A stretch of DNA of 6,819 nucleotides from Azoarcus sp. (GTDB taxonomy: Bacteria; Pseudomonadota; Gammaproteobacteria; Burkholderiales; Rhodocyclaceae), in contig JAIRWW010000210.1 of assembly GCA_031268685.1 (NCBI GenBank), positions 1-6,819 of the forward strand, written 5' to 3'. Within the stretch, counting starts at the first letter, position 1, and each line of letters opens with the position of its first letter. The notes beneath the pieces are model-generated. The model saw only the letters and a list, made by a program, of their open reading frames with translations, was not told where the DNA came from and did no database searches. A program made the position numbers and the translations under genes. Shown piece after piece: positions 1 through 6,766 of the stretch.

Positions 1-566
1 GCCGTCCGGCCAAGCGCCAGCAGCGGGCGCAAACGTCCTGTCTGTCCAGGCGCGCCCGGCGGCTCGACTGCGGCCATCGCCGCCGCGCCGCGCACGCCTG
101 CGCCTCGCAACAACCGGAAAAGCACGGTTTCGGCCTGATCGTCACGGTGATGGCCCAGGGCCAGCCAATCGCACGCGACCCGCGACAGGGCCGCATGGCG
201 TGCGGCGCGCGCAGCCGCCTCAAGCCCATCTGGATGGGCGCGCTCGACATCGACCCGGAACACATGCAGGAAAATACCGCGCGCGCCGCACAGATTGGCG
301 CAAAACGCCTGCCATTCGTCAGCCGACGGACTGAGGCCATGGTGCACATGCGCCGCCTCCAGCGCAAAACCGAAGCGCTCACGCAAGGCATCGAGCGCAT
401 CGAGCAGCGCCACCGAATCGACGCCGCCCGAAAGCGCGCAACACAGGCGGTGGCGCTCGCCGACGCCCGCCCCGGCCAGCGCTTCAGCGACGGACTGGAC
501 TAGCGTTTCCGCGCCGCTTCGGCGGCGGCCAAGGCGCTCAGGCGGCGAGCGCCTTGAAGCGGCCAT
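1..566 (-). CDS. tilS: tRNA(Ile)-lysidine synthase, N-terminal part (runs off the left edge)
   Basis: TilS is the cytoplasmic ATP-dependent enzyme that converts the wobble cytidine of tRNA-Ile(CAU) to lysidine, switching its decoding from AUG to AUA. Reading the minus strand gives about 188 residues with no stop. The ATP-binding PP-loop SGGVDS sits near residue 53. It is followed by the family signatures [36 protein letters not shown] and RLRPLL, so the N-terminal catalytic domain is intact. The C-terminal half lies outside the window. I place the start at the ATG at 566-564. Two in-frame TGA codons lie just upstream of it, and no ATG, GTG or TTG lies between it and the PP-loop. This start lies inside accA, giving a 29-nt overlap and suggesting translational coupling. 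Family assignment is very secure; the exact start is a little less so. Confidence 0.93.
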   Translation of the reverse strand, partial: MAASRRSPPERLGRRRSGAETLVQSVAEALAGAGVGERHRLCCALSGGVDSVALLDALDALRERFGFALEAAHVHHGLSPSADEWQAFCANLCGARGIFLHVFRVDVERAHPDGLEAAARAARHAALSRVACDWLALGHHRDDQAETVLFRLLRGAGVRGAAAMAAVEPPGAPGQTGRLRPLLALGRT

Positions 567-1503
567 AGCTCATCAGCTTTTCCATGCGCCGGGCGACGAG
601 TTCATCGGGGGTCAGATTATCGATCTGGCGCAGGCTGTCGGTCAGGGCGCGCGCCAGACTTTTCGCCATGGCGGGATGATCCCGGTGAGCGCCGCCCAGC
701 GGCTCGTTGACGACCTTGTCGACAAGACCGAGCGATTTCAGGCGCGAAGCGGTGATACCCATCGCATCGGCGGCCAGCGCCGCCTTTTCCGCGCTTTTCC
801 ACAGGATGGAGGCACAGCCTTCGGGCGAGATCACCGAATAGGTGGCGTACTGCAACATGATGACCTGATCGCCCACGGCGATGGCAAGCGCCCCGCCCGA
901 GCCGCCTTCGCCGATCACGGTGCAAATCAGCGGTGTGCGCAATTCTGCCATCGCGTAAAGATTGTGTCCGATGGCCTCGGACTGCCCGCGCTCCTCTGCG
1001 CCGACCCCTGGATAAGCCCCGGGCGTGTCGATGAACGTAAACACGGGAAGCTGGAACTTCTCGGCCAGTTTCATCAGCCGCAGGGCCTTGCGGTAGCCCT
1101 CCGGGCGCGGCATGCCGAAATTGCGCGCGATTTTCTCCTTGGTATCGCGTCCTTTCTGGTGCCCGATTATTACGCAGGCGCAGTCGTTGAAACGGGCCAG
1201 ACCGCCGACGATGGCGGCATCATCGGCATAGCTGCGGTCGCCATGCAGCTCGGTGAAATCGGTGAAGATATGTTGTGCGTAATCAAGCGTATAAGGGCGC
1301 TGAGGATGGCGCGCGACCTGGGCGATCTGCCACGGCGTGAGCTTGCCGTAAATATCGCGCATGAGATCGCGCATTTTGCTTTCGAGGCGGGATATGCCTT
1401 CCGAAATATCTACGGCAGGATCGGCCTGCTCATAGCGCAGCCGCTCGATTTTTTCTTCCAGGCTGGCAATGGGCTGCTCGAAATCCAGGGGAGTCGTTTT
1501 CAT
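538..1503 (-). CDS. accA: Acetyl-CoA carboxylase carboxyltransferase subunit alpha
   Basis: AccA pairs with AccD as an alpha2beta2 carboxyltransferase that moves the carboxyl group from carboxybiotin-BCCP to acetyl-CoA. The product, malonyl-CoA, commits carbon to fatty-acid synthesis. The 321-residue product has the normal family length. After a coiled N-terminal segment it shows [18 protein letters not shown] (58-75), [27 protein letters not shown] (114-140), [20 protein letters not shown] (159-178) and [10 protein letters not shown] (198-207), the glycine-rich turns of the crotonase fold. [15 protein letters not shown] (224-238) follows. I chose Met at 1503 because [13 protein letters not shown] aligns with the family N-terminus. 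The reading frame is open 12 codons further, to an ATG at 1539-1537, but a likely -10 box overlaps that ATG. tilS follows immediately and overlaps the 3' end. Confidence 0.97.
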   Translation of the reverse strand: MKTTPLDFEQPIASLEEKIERLRYEQADPAVDISEGISRLESKMRDLMRDIYGKLTPWQIAQVARHPQRPYTLDYAQHIFTDFTELHGDRSYADDAAIVGGLARFNDCACVIIGHQKGRDTKEKIARNFGMPRPEGYRKALRLMKLAEKFQLPVFTFIDTPGAYPGVGAEERGQSEAIGHNLYAMAELRTPLICTVIGEGGSGGALAIAVGDQVIMLQYATYSVISPEGCASILWKSAEKAALAADAMGITASRLKSLGLVDKVVNEPLGGAHRDHPAMAKSLARALTDSLRQIDNLTPDELVARRMEKLMSYGRFKALAA

Positions 1504-1537
1504 CGGCTCGTTTTGCTCCACGTGACGAAACCGGCGC

Positions 1538-1543
1538 ATTGTA
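1538..1543 (-). promoter_or_regulatory. Candidate -10 element for accA (TACAAT)
   Basis: The minus strand reads TACAAT, a 5/6 match to the sigma-70 -10 consensus, about 35 nt upstream of the accA ATG at 1503. A transcript would start near 1531 and have a leader of roughly 28 nt. That excludes the alternative upstream ATG at 1539, which overlaps the box. There is no recognisable -35 at 16-18 nt spacing (the hexamer there is GC-rich), so this is tentative. A GGAG at about 12 nt before the ATG could serve as a distant ribosome binding site. Confidence 0.35.
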
Positions 1544-1636
1544 CCGCTCGCGGGGCATTGCCGCCCGGTATCCCGCCGCGCGCCGGGGCAAGCATGAAGA
1601 CAAGCGGTGTCTGTAGGTAGTTATAGACGGAAGATT

Positions 1637-1671
1637 GCAGCGGGCGAACGGTGTTTGCGTTCGCCCGCTGC
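1637..1671 (-). terminator. Strong hairpin, probable terminator of the hslVU transcript
   Basis: Two perfectly complementary 14-nt arms (1637-1650 and 1658-1671) enclose a 7-nt loop, in the intergenic region 75 nt downstream of the hslU stop and upstream of accA. Most of the stem is G-C pairs. In the minus direction the stem is followed by AATCTTCC, a poor U-tract. In the plus direction it is followed by GTTTTGCC, but no plus-strand gene needs it there. Its position makes termination of hslVU the likely role; the weak T-run leaves room for mRNA 3'-end stabilisation instead. Confidence 0.6.
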
Positions 1672-1745
1672 GTTTTGCCTGCGAGGGCAGGGCAGGCGTG
1701 CAGTTTGTGCGGCAGTATGAAGGCGGGCGGCGGTTGTTTGTTTAC

Positions 1746-3077
1746 TTACAGTACGTACCGGGCAAGGTCTTCGCGTCCGGCTACGTCTTTCAGGCTGGCG
1801 TCGACATAGGCGGCATCTACGGTCAAGTCATCTGCTTTGCCGTTGCCAGCTTCAAACGAGATGTCTTCCAGTAGTTTTTCCATGACTGTGTAGAGACGGC
1901 GCGCGCCGATGTTTTCGGTTTTTTCGTTGACTTGATAGGCGATCTCCGCCAGCCGGCGAATGCCGTCTTCGGTAAAGCTCAAGGCGACGCCGTCAGTGGC
2001 GAGCAGGGCCTCGTATTGCCGGGTAAGGCAGGCATCGGTGCTGGTCAGGATGCGCTCGAAGTCGCTCACCGACAGCGAGTCCAGTTCGACCCGGATCGGG
2101 AAGCGTCCCTGTAATTCGGGAATCAGGTCGCTCGGGCGGGAGAGGTGGAAGGCGCCGCTGGCGATGAAGAGGATGTGATCGGTCTTGACCATGCCGTATT
2201 TTGTGGACACGGTTGCCCCTTCGACCAGGGGCAGGAGATCGCGCTGTACGCCCTGGCGCGATACATCGGCTCCGTGGGCTTCGCCGCGCGTGGCGATTTT
2301 GTCGATTTCGTCGAGAAATACGATGCCGTCCTGTTCGACCGCGCGCAGGGCTTCGGTTTTGATTTCGTCGTCGTTGATGAGCCTCAGGGCTTCTTCGTCG
2401 GCCAGCAGCCGCAAGGCTTCGCCGACCGGCAAGCGCCGCATTTTCTTTTTGCCGCCGCCAAGGTTTTGGAACATTCCCTGTATTTGCTGGGTGAGTTCTT
2501 CCATGCCCGGCGGGGCGAAAATTTCGGCATACATGCCGGGGGCAGCGATTTCGATTTCGATTTCTTTGTTGTCTAGTTCGCCTTCGCGTAGTTTTTTGCG
2601 GAATTTTTGTCGCGTGCCGCTATCCGGCGGTTCGCCGCCGTCGTCGTTGCTCGTGTGCGCCATGGGCAGAAGGGCGTTGAGGACGCGATCTTCGGCGGCA
2701 TCCAGGGCGCGATCGCGCACGAGACGCATGGCGCGTTCACGTCCGTCTTTGACGGCGGTTTCCACCAGGTCGCGGATGATTGTGTCGACGTCGCGTCCGA
2801 CGTAGCCGACTTCGGTGAATTTTGTCGCTTCAACCTTGACGAAGGGGGATTGCGTCAAACGCGCAAGCCTGCGCGCGATTTCGGTTTTGCCGACGCCGGT
2901 AGGGCCGATCATCAGTATGTTTTTGGGGGTGATTTCGCTGCGCAAAGGTTCTGCGACCTGCGCGCGACGCCAGCGGCTGCGCAGGGCCACCGCTACGACT
3001 CGCTTGGCCTTGTGCTGGCCGACGATATGTTTGTCAAGTTCGGAGACAATCTCCGCGGGGGTCATCGCCTCGCTCAT
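1746..3077 (-). CDS. hslU: ATP-dependent protease ATPase subunit HslU (ClpY)
   Basis: HslU is the hexameric AAA+ unfoldase that feeds proteins into the HslV peptidase in the cytoplasm. The 443-residue product has the usual family length. It begins with [17 protein letters not shown] and carries Walker A GPTGVGKT (58-65), the substrate-gripping pore loop GYVG (91-94), a charged intermediate (I) domain at about 110-240, and Walker B IVFLDE (252-257). The sensor-2 region GARRLY is at 391-396. The C-terminus DLARYVL is the tail that inserts between HslV subunits to activate them. The ATG overlaps the hslV stop as ATGA, so the two genes are translationally coupled and given in the usual hslV-hslU order. 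The stop is TAA, and a strong hairpin lies 75 nt further on. All motifs needed for activity appear present. Confidence 0.98.
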   Translation of the reverse strand: MSEAMTPAEIVSELDKHIVGQHKAKRVVAVALRSRWRRAQVAEPLRSEITPKNILMIGPTGVGKTEIARRLARLTQSPFVKVEATKFTEVGYVGRDVDTIIRDLVETAVKDGRERAMRLVRDRALDAAEDRVLNALLPMAHTSNDDGGEPPDSGTRQKFRKKLREGELDNKEIEIEIAAPGMYAEIFAPPGMEELTQQIQGMFQNLGGGKKKMRRLPVGEALRLLADEEALRLINDDEIKTEALRAVEQDGIVFLDEIDKIATRGEAHGADVSRQGVQRDLLPLVEGATVSTKYGMVKTDHILFIASGAFHLSRPSDLIPELQGRFPIRVELDSLSVSDFERILTSTDACLTRQYEALLATDGVALSFTEDGIRRLAEIAYQVNEKTENIGARRLYTVMEKLLEDISFEAGNGKADDLTVDAAYVDASLKDVAGREDLARYVL

Positions 3078-3613
3078 TCGCCCAACTCCTCAATAACGTG
3101 ACACTGATTGGTATATATGCACAGGTCGCCGGCAATCGCCAGCGATTTTTCGATGATTTCTTTAGGTTCCAGGGCGGTGTTTTCGAGCAGCGCCCGCGCC
3201 GCCGACTGGGCATAGGGGCCGCCGCTGCCGATGGCGACGATGCCTTGTTCGGGTTCGAGTACATCGCCGTTGCCGGTGATGACCAGGGAGTGTTCGCGGT
3301 CGGCAACCGCAAGCATGGCTTCGAGCCGGCGCAGCATGCGGTCGGTTCGCCAGTCTTTGGCGAGTTCTACAGCGCTGCGCAATAGTTTGCCTTGATGTTT
3401 TTCGAGCTTGGCCTCGAAGCGCTCGAACAGGGTGAATGCATCGGCGGTGCCGCCAGCGAAACCGGCAAGGATGCGCCCTTCGTAGAGTGTGCGCACTTTG
3501 CGCGCGGAAGCTTTGATGACGATGTTGCCGAGTGTGACCTGGCCATCGCCGCCAAGCGCAACCCGGCCGCCACGGCGAACCGAAAGGATTGTCGTGCCGT
3601 GATACTGTTCCAT
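3074..3613 (-). CDS. hslV: ATP-dependent protease proteolytic subunit HslV (ClpQ)
   Basis: HslV is the proteasome-beta-like threonine peptidase that forms a double-hexamer core capped by HslU. The 179-residue product reads MEQYHG followed by [10 protein letters not shown]. By family comparison Thr7 is the N-terminal nucleophile, so six residues must be removed to expose it; in E. coli only Met precedes the Thr. Lys34 and Lys39 match the active-site-region lysines 28 and 33 of the mature enzyme. [20 protein letters not shown] (51-70), [19 protein letters not shown] (81-99), TGNGDVLEP and [10 protein letters not shown] are all typical. I chose the ATG at 3613-3611 because homologues of this group start at MEQ. 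The frame stays open for 62 more codons upstream, but that stretch looks non-coding. The gene overlaps hslU by 4 nt. Confidence 0.97.
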   Translation of the reverse strand: MEQYHGTTILSVRRGGRVALGGDGQVTLGNIVIKASARKVRTLYEGRILAGFAGGTADAFTLFERFEAKLEKHQGKLLRSAVELAKDWRTDRMLRRLEAMLAVADREHSLVITGNGDVLEPEQGIVAIGSGGPYAQSAARALLENTALEPKEIIEKSLAIAGDLCIYTNQCHVIEELGE

Positions 3614-3734
3614 GGGTGTTCTCGAAGTAAGTAAATATAGAGGGGGATGAGTTAAGGACCGCGGGGAGCTGCTGCGGCTGCGGATGCCCGGCGAGTTATA
3701 CGGAGTCTGAAAAGCGCCTGCGTTCGTTTTTGTG

Positions 3735-3760
3735 GCGATTCCGCAATGAAGCGATTCCGC
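3735..3760. repeat. Short direct repeat, two 10-bp copies
   Basis: GCGATTCCGC occurs at 3735-3744 and again at 3751-3760, separated by AATGAA. It lies in the 178-nt gap between the STAS gene and hslV. The centres are 16 nt apart, about one and a half helical turns. It could be an operator half-site pair or a chance duplication. The rest of the gap (3614-3791) holds no clear hairpin terminator, so transcription from the STAS gene may continue into hslVU. Confidence 0.5.
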
Positions 3761-3791
3761 CGCTTGCAAGACCGCCGAAGTTGCGCACAGA

Positions 3792-4961
3792 TCAGTCACG
3801 CAGTATCACCACTGCGACCTGGTCGATGCTCATGACCCGCATCAGCGCGCCGACCATGGCATTGACTTTTTGTAATTGCACACTTTTACCATTGGCCTGG
3901 AACGAGGCAAGGGAGTTGAACAGGGTGCCCGCAGCTACGAAGTCGATCCGGCGCAAGTGGCTGCAATCGATGCTTATTATTTGCCGGGTGGCGGCAAATT
4001 CATCCAGTTTGCGGATGGTCTCGCTGCTTGAGCCGGAGAGGTCGCCATCGAAGCTGAATTCTTCTTCTCCGTGTTCTTGCGGCTCCTCGGCCGCGGCTTG
4101 TTGTTCGCCCGGCGCAGACACTTTGGACTCCCACGATGGCGGGGATTCTTCAAAGGTCACGGCATAATCGACCGCCAGATCTTCAAAGCGCGCGCTCTCG
4201 CCGGTGTATTTCAGCATCTCCAGCATGAGCATCCAGCTGTCGCGGTTGTCGGCTTGCCCGGGCTTGACCGCGGGGGCAAGCAAGTCGACGAGCCTGGAGG
4301 CGTTGAAAATGCTTAGCTTGATCCGGTCGGTGGCCAGTTGCGCCAAAGCCTGCCTGAGCGTGGAACAGCCTTCGCCGTCGATGGACCGCAGCCGCCCGAG
4401 ATCGACGCGAAGCGATCCGCTTTTGCGCCCGATTGCGCAAATCTGTTGAAGCTGCTGGGTTGCCTGCGCCGACAGCGCGGCGGGAAAGTTGACCAGCGCT
4501 GTTGCCGCCGCAGCTTCGGGACGCCGTCTCGCTGGCTGGAGCGATAAGTCTTCCCAGGCCGGAGGCGAGCGCTCGAACCGGCGGGCGTAGTCGATGACCC
4601 GGGCCTCGAAGCGTTCCCGCTGCCCGGTGAGCCGGTAGAGGTCGAGCAGCATCATCCACAAGCCTTCGCCCACAGTTGCCGTGGGGTCGTCGAATACGGC
4701 AGTCAGTAGATGCTCGGCGTCGCGGTCGTTGCCGTTGGCGTAAAGCACTGCGGCTTCTTCGTAGACCACGCCGATGCCGGTTGCGACTTCCGTGACCTCG
4801 ATCTCGTCCTGCCCAATGGCGTCGGAGAAGTCGAATGAGGAAAGCCCCGCATCCATCGAGCCGTCGCCGCTCTTTTCCGAACCCGGCAAAGAGCGAGACG
4901 GCCTCGGGGAGGCAGGGGTCGAAATACTGTTTTTCTTGAAGGGATTAAAGCCGAAAGCCAC
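3792..4961 (-). CDS. Tandem STAS-domain protein of unknown function
   Basis: I recognise the domains but not a named gene. The 389-residue product has no signal peptide or membrane segment, so it is probably cytoplasmic. Residues 1-60 look disordered (FNPFKK, then Ser/Pro-rich, then acidic). Residues 64-137 are a helical TPR-like segment. STAS domain 1 spans about 156-236. A second helical segment follows at 240-278, then an acidic linker, and STAS domain 2 at about 300-389. The two helical segments resemble each other ([21 protein letters not shown] and [21 protein letters not shown]), so a helical-plus-STAS unit has been duplicated. STAS domains of the anti-anti-sigma and MlaB type mediate protein contacts. 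The phosphorylatable Ser of the IDSSG motif is replaced in both (IDGEG at 194-198, IDFVA at 339-343). The start is GTG at 4961-4959, with an in-frame TAG five codons upstream and no clear Shine-Dalgarno. Confidence 0.85.
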   Translation of the reverse strand: MAFGFNPFKKNSISTPASPRPSRSLPGSEKSGDGSMDAGLSSFDFSDAIGQDEIEVTEVATGIGVVYEEAAVLYANGNDRDAEHLLTAVFDDPTATVGEGLWMMLLDLYRLTGQRERFEARVIDYARRFERSPPAWEDLSLQPARRRPEAAAATALVNFPAALSAQATQQLQQICAIGRKSGSLRVDLGRLRSIDGEGCSTLRQALAQLATDRIKLSIFNASRLVDLLAPAVKPGQADNRDSWMLMLEMLKYTGESARFEDLAVDYAVTFEESPPSWESKVSAPGEQQAAAEEPQEHGEEEFSFDGDLSGSSSETIRKLDEFAATRQIISIDCSHLRRIDFVAAGTLFNSLASFQANGKSVQLQKVNAMVGALMRVMSIDQVAVVILRD

Positions 4962-5016
4962 GCTGGAACCAGTCTATGGAATATGCCATCGAACACCAAA
5001 TGCGCCGAAGATGCGA

Positions 5017-5045
5017 AGAATAGCATCAGGGCGAGGTTTTTGCAG
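5017..5045 (-). promoter_or_regulatory. Candidate promoter of the STAS gene
   Basis: On the minus strand TATTCT (5022-5017) matches 4/6 of the -10 consensus. It is preceded by TGC, giving an extended -10. A weak -35 hexamer, CTGCAA (5045-5040), stands 17 nt upstream. Transcription would begin near 5010, leaving a leader of about 49 nt before the GTG at 4961. This is a prediction from base pattern only. Confidence 0.3.
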
Positions 5046-5157
5046 CGTGCCAGCCGTGGTTGGCGCGCTTATTCTTTGCCTGGGGCGAAAATATTCTGCG
5101 CTTGCGGCTCATGTGTGAATTCTTGCACGGAGTTACTATGCAGCCCGCAAGTTCGTT

Positions 5158-5163
5158 TAGAAT
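5158..5163 (+). promoter_or_regulatory. Candidate -10 element for ybgC-tol (TAGAAT)
   Basis: TAGAAT matches 5/6 of the sigma-70 -10 consensus and ends 7 nt before the ybgC ATG at 5170. Transcription would start at or beside the start codon, giving a leaderless message. That fits the absence of a purine-rich ribosome binding site there. No convincing -35 lies at 16-19 nt spacing (the best is TTACTA, 3/6, at 19 nt). The true promoter may lie elsewhere in 4962-5157. Confidence 0.3.
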
Positions 5164-5169
5164 GCGGCC

Positions 5170-5640
5170 ATGCATGAATCTACATTTCCTGCTTCCGTCG
5201 CTGACTCCGGCTCACAGCCGCCCGGTTTTGTCTTGCCTGTGCGCGTTTATTACGAAGATACCGATGCCGGGGGTGTTGTTTATTACGCCAGCTACTTGCG
5301 CTTTTGCGAGCGCGCCCGTAGCGAGTGCCTGCGCGCCATGGGTTTCGAGCAGCGGCGCTTGCTGGAAGGCGGTGGTCCCATTTTCGTCGTCCGCAGCGTG
5401 CGCGCCGATTATCTCTCTCCCGCCAGGCTCGATGACAGCCTGATCGTTACGAGCGTGATCGGTAAGCTGCGGCATGCCAGTGTATGCTTTTTGCAACGAA
5501 TCTCCCGCGGCGGCGTCTTGCTTTTTACCGCCGAGATTAAAATCGCCTGCGTTTCCGCCAGCGGATCTCGTCCAACGGCATGGCCGGGCGCGCTCCGCGA
5601 GTGTTTCCGCGCCCAGCTCTATCCAAGCAACTTATCCTGA
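5170..5640 (+). CDS. ybgC: Tol-Pal-associated acyl-CoA thioesterase YbgC
   Basis: YbgC is a small cytoplasmic hotdog-fold thioesterase of the 4-hydroxybenzoyl-CoA thioesterase type that hydrolyses acyl-CoA. Its gene typically opens the tol-pal cluster. The 156-residue product has the signature VRVYYEDTDAGGVVYYASY (24-42). Asp32 aligns with catalytic Asp18 of the E. coli enzyme. Tyr39 stands where E. coli has His25; I recall Tyr here in other betaproteobacterial versions, so I do not take it as loss of function. RFCERARSECLRAMGF and ADYLSPARLDD are also typical. The protein has about 14 extra N-terminal residues compared with E. coli, but the ATG at 5170 is the only reasonable start ahead of the active site. 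tolQ begins 23 nt after its stop, so it is probably in one operon with the tol genes. Confidence 0.93.
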   Translation: MHESTFPASVADSGSQPPGFVLPVRVYYEDTDAGGVVYYASYLRFCERARSECLRAMGFEQRRLLEGGGPIFVVRSVRADYLSPARLDDSLIVTSVIGKLRHASVCFLQRISRGGVLLFTAEIKIACVSASGSRPTAWPGALRECFRAQLYPSNLS

Positions 5641-5663
5641 TTTCCAGTCCAATCTATCCTGCG

Positions 5664-6338
5664 ATGAATATCACTCACGATCTTTCCATCTTTACCCTGA
5701 TCATGGAGGCCAGCGTTATCGTCAAGCTGGTCATGTCCCTGCTGGCTTTTCTTTCGCTAATGTCGTGGTATTGGATTTTTCGCAAGTGGTTCCAGATTGG
5801 ATCCGCACGCTCGAATACCGATACTTTCGAGCGCGATTTCTGGAGCGGCGGCGATCTCGACATGATGTACCAGTCCGCCGCGGGCGGCCGCTTCCGCAGC
5901 GGCGGCATGAAACGCATTTTCGAGTCGGGCTATCGTGAATTCGCCAAGCTGCGCGGTTCCAGCCACGACATGGCCGCCACCATCGACAGCGCCCGGCGTG
6001 CAATGCGCGCCACATATCAGCGCGAAGTCGATGATCTCGACGCTCACCTCGCTTTCCTGGCTTCGGTCGGTTCGGTATCCCCCTACATCGGCCTTTTCGG
6101 TACTGTGTGGGGAATCATGAATTCTTTCCGCGGCCTGTCGAACGTCGGCGCGGCGACGTTGACAAATGTGGCGCCCGGCATTGCCGAAGCCCTGGTCGCC
6201 ACGGCAATCGGCCTGTTTGCGGCCATCCCCGCCGTGGTCGCCTACAATCGCTTTGCCCACGACATCGACCGCATAAGCATCCGCTTCGAAAGCTTCATGG
6301 AAGAATTCTCCAACATCCTCCAGCGCAACCTGCGCTGA
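5664..6338 (+). CDS. tolQ: Tol-Pal system proton-channel subunit TolQ
   Basis: TolQ is an inner-membrane protein of the MotA/TolQ/ExbB family. It forms a pentamer around a TolR dimer and uses proton flow to energise TolA during outer-membrane invagination at division. The 224-residue product has three membrane segments at about 14-38, 130-155 and 168-196, with a large cytoplasmic loop between the first two. Thr147 (GLFGTVWGIM) and Thr180 (ALVATAIGLF) align with the channel threonines 145 and 178 of E. coli. I chose the ATG at 5664 because MNITHDLSIFTLIMEAS matches the family N-terminus. An upstream in-frame ATG at 5580 would overlap the end of ybgC and add 28 residues of unlikely sequence. 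No strong Shine-Dalgarno is visible. tolR follows after 17 nt. Confidence 0.96.
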   Translation: MNITHDLSIFTLIMEASVIVKLVMSLLAFLSLMSWYWIFRKWFQIGSARSNTDTFERDFWSGGDLDMMYQSAAGGRFRSGGMKRIFESGYREFAKLRGSSHDMAATIDSARRAMRATYQREVDDLDAHLAFLASVGSVSPYIGLFGTVWGIMNSFRGLSNVGAATLTNVAPGIAEALVATAIGLFAAIPAVVAYNRFAHDIDRISIRFESFMEEFSNILQRNLR

Positions 6339-6355
6339 GCCGCCGGATACCATTC

Positions 6356-6766
6356 ATGCGCCAACGCCGCCTGAAGAACGAAATCAACGTCGTTCCCTAT
6401 ATCGACGTAATGCTGGTGCTGCTGGTCATCTTCATGGTGACCGCTCCCATGATGCAAACCGGCAGCATCGACGTGCCCTCGGCAGGGCCGCTCGTCGCGC
6501 CGCCGCAAGAAGCCGCAGTCATAGAAATCGACAAAGACGGCAAGCTTGCCCTGAGGCAAAGTTCCAACAGCAATTCGGTGCCGCTGTCGGCCATCGATTT
6601 CCAGCGCGAACTGAAAAAACTGGTCACCGCCGACCAGCCTGTTCTCGTCGCTGCCCATAGCGAACTGCCTTATCAGAAAGTGGTCGACGTGCTCGACGAA
6701 GCGCGCAAGCAGGGCGTGAAGAAGATCAGCTTGCAGACGAAGTCGAGTGGTGGCGCAGGCAAATGA
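6356..6766 (+). CDS. tolR: Tol-Pal system proton-channel subunit TolR
   Basis: TolR is the partner of TolQ in the motor, an ExbD-family protein with one membrane segment and a periplasmic domain that can contact the cell wall. The 136-residue product starts MRQRRLKNEINVVPYIDVML. Asp17 lies at the start of the membrane helix (about 14-32) and matches the proton-carrying Asp23 of E. coli TolR. The periplasmic domain (about 40-130) includes VIEIDKDGKLAL and ELPYQKVVDVLDEARKQGV, as is usual. The ATG at 6356 was chosen by family comparison. The frame is open much further upstream, but only as a shadow of tolQ. Its stop overlaps the next ATG as ATGA, implying coupled translation of the next gene. 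Confidence 0.96.
   Translation: MRQRRLKNEINVVPYIDVMLVLLVIFMVTAPMMQTGSIDVPSAGPLVAPPQEAAVIEIDKDGKLALRQSSNSNSVPLSAIDFQRELKKLVTADQPVLVAAHSELPYQKVVDVLDEARKQGVKKISLQTKSSGGAGK

Noticed and set aside
295..1620. Long plus-strand open frame (441 codons) opposite accA and tilS
   Set aside because: It lies antisense to two clearly conserved genes, its translation is low-complexity and Arg/Ala-rich with no recognisable motif, and long antisense frames are expected in GC-rich coding DNA.
2185..3101. Plus-strand open frames opposite hslU (2185-2805, 2607-3101)
   Set aside because: They are mirror frames of hslU with Ser/Arg-rich translation, no family motifs and no ribosome binding site.
3695..3700. TATAAC on the minus strand as an hslV -10 box
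   Set aside because: It matches 5/6 of the -10 consensus, but no -35-like hexamer lies at 16-18 nt spacing and the position would give a leader of about 75 nt; not enough to call.
3614..3799. 62-codon upstream extension of hslV
   Set aside because: The frame is open by chance. The translation is unlike any HslV N-terminus, it would overlap the end of the STAS gene, and the ATG at 3613 matches homologues.
5580..5663. Upstream ATG for tolQ inside ybgC
   Set aside because: It would add 28 residues unlike TolQ and overlap ybgC by 61 nt; the ATG at 5664 fits the family N-terminus.
5757..6353. Minus-strand open frame of 198 codons opposite tolQ
   Set aside because: It is antisense to a well-conserved membrane protein gene and shows no domain or start signal of its own.
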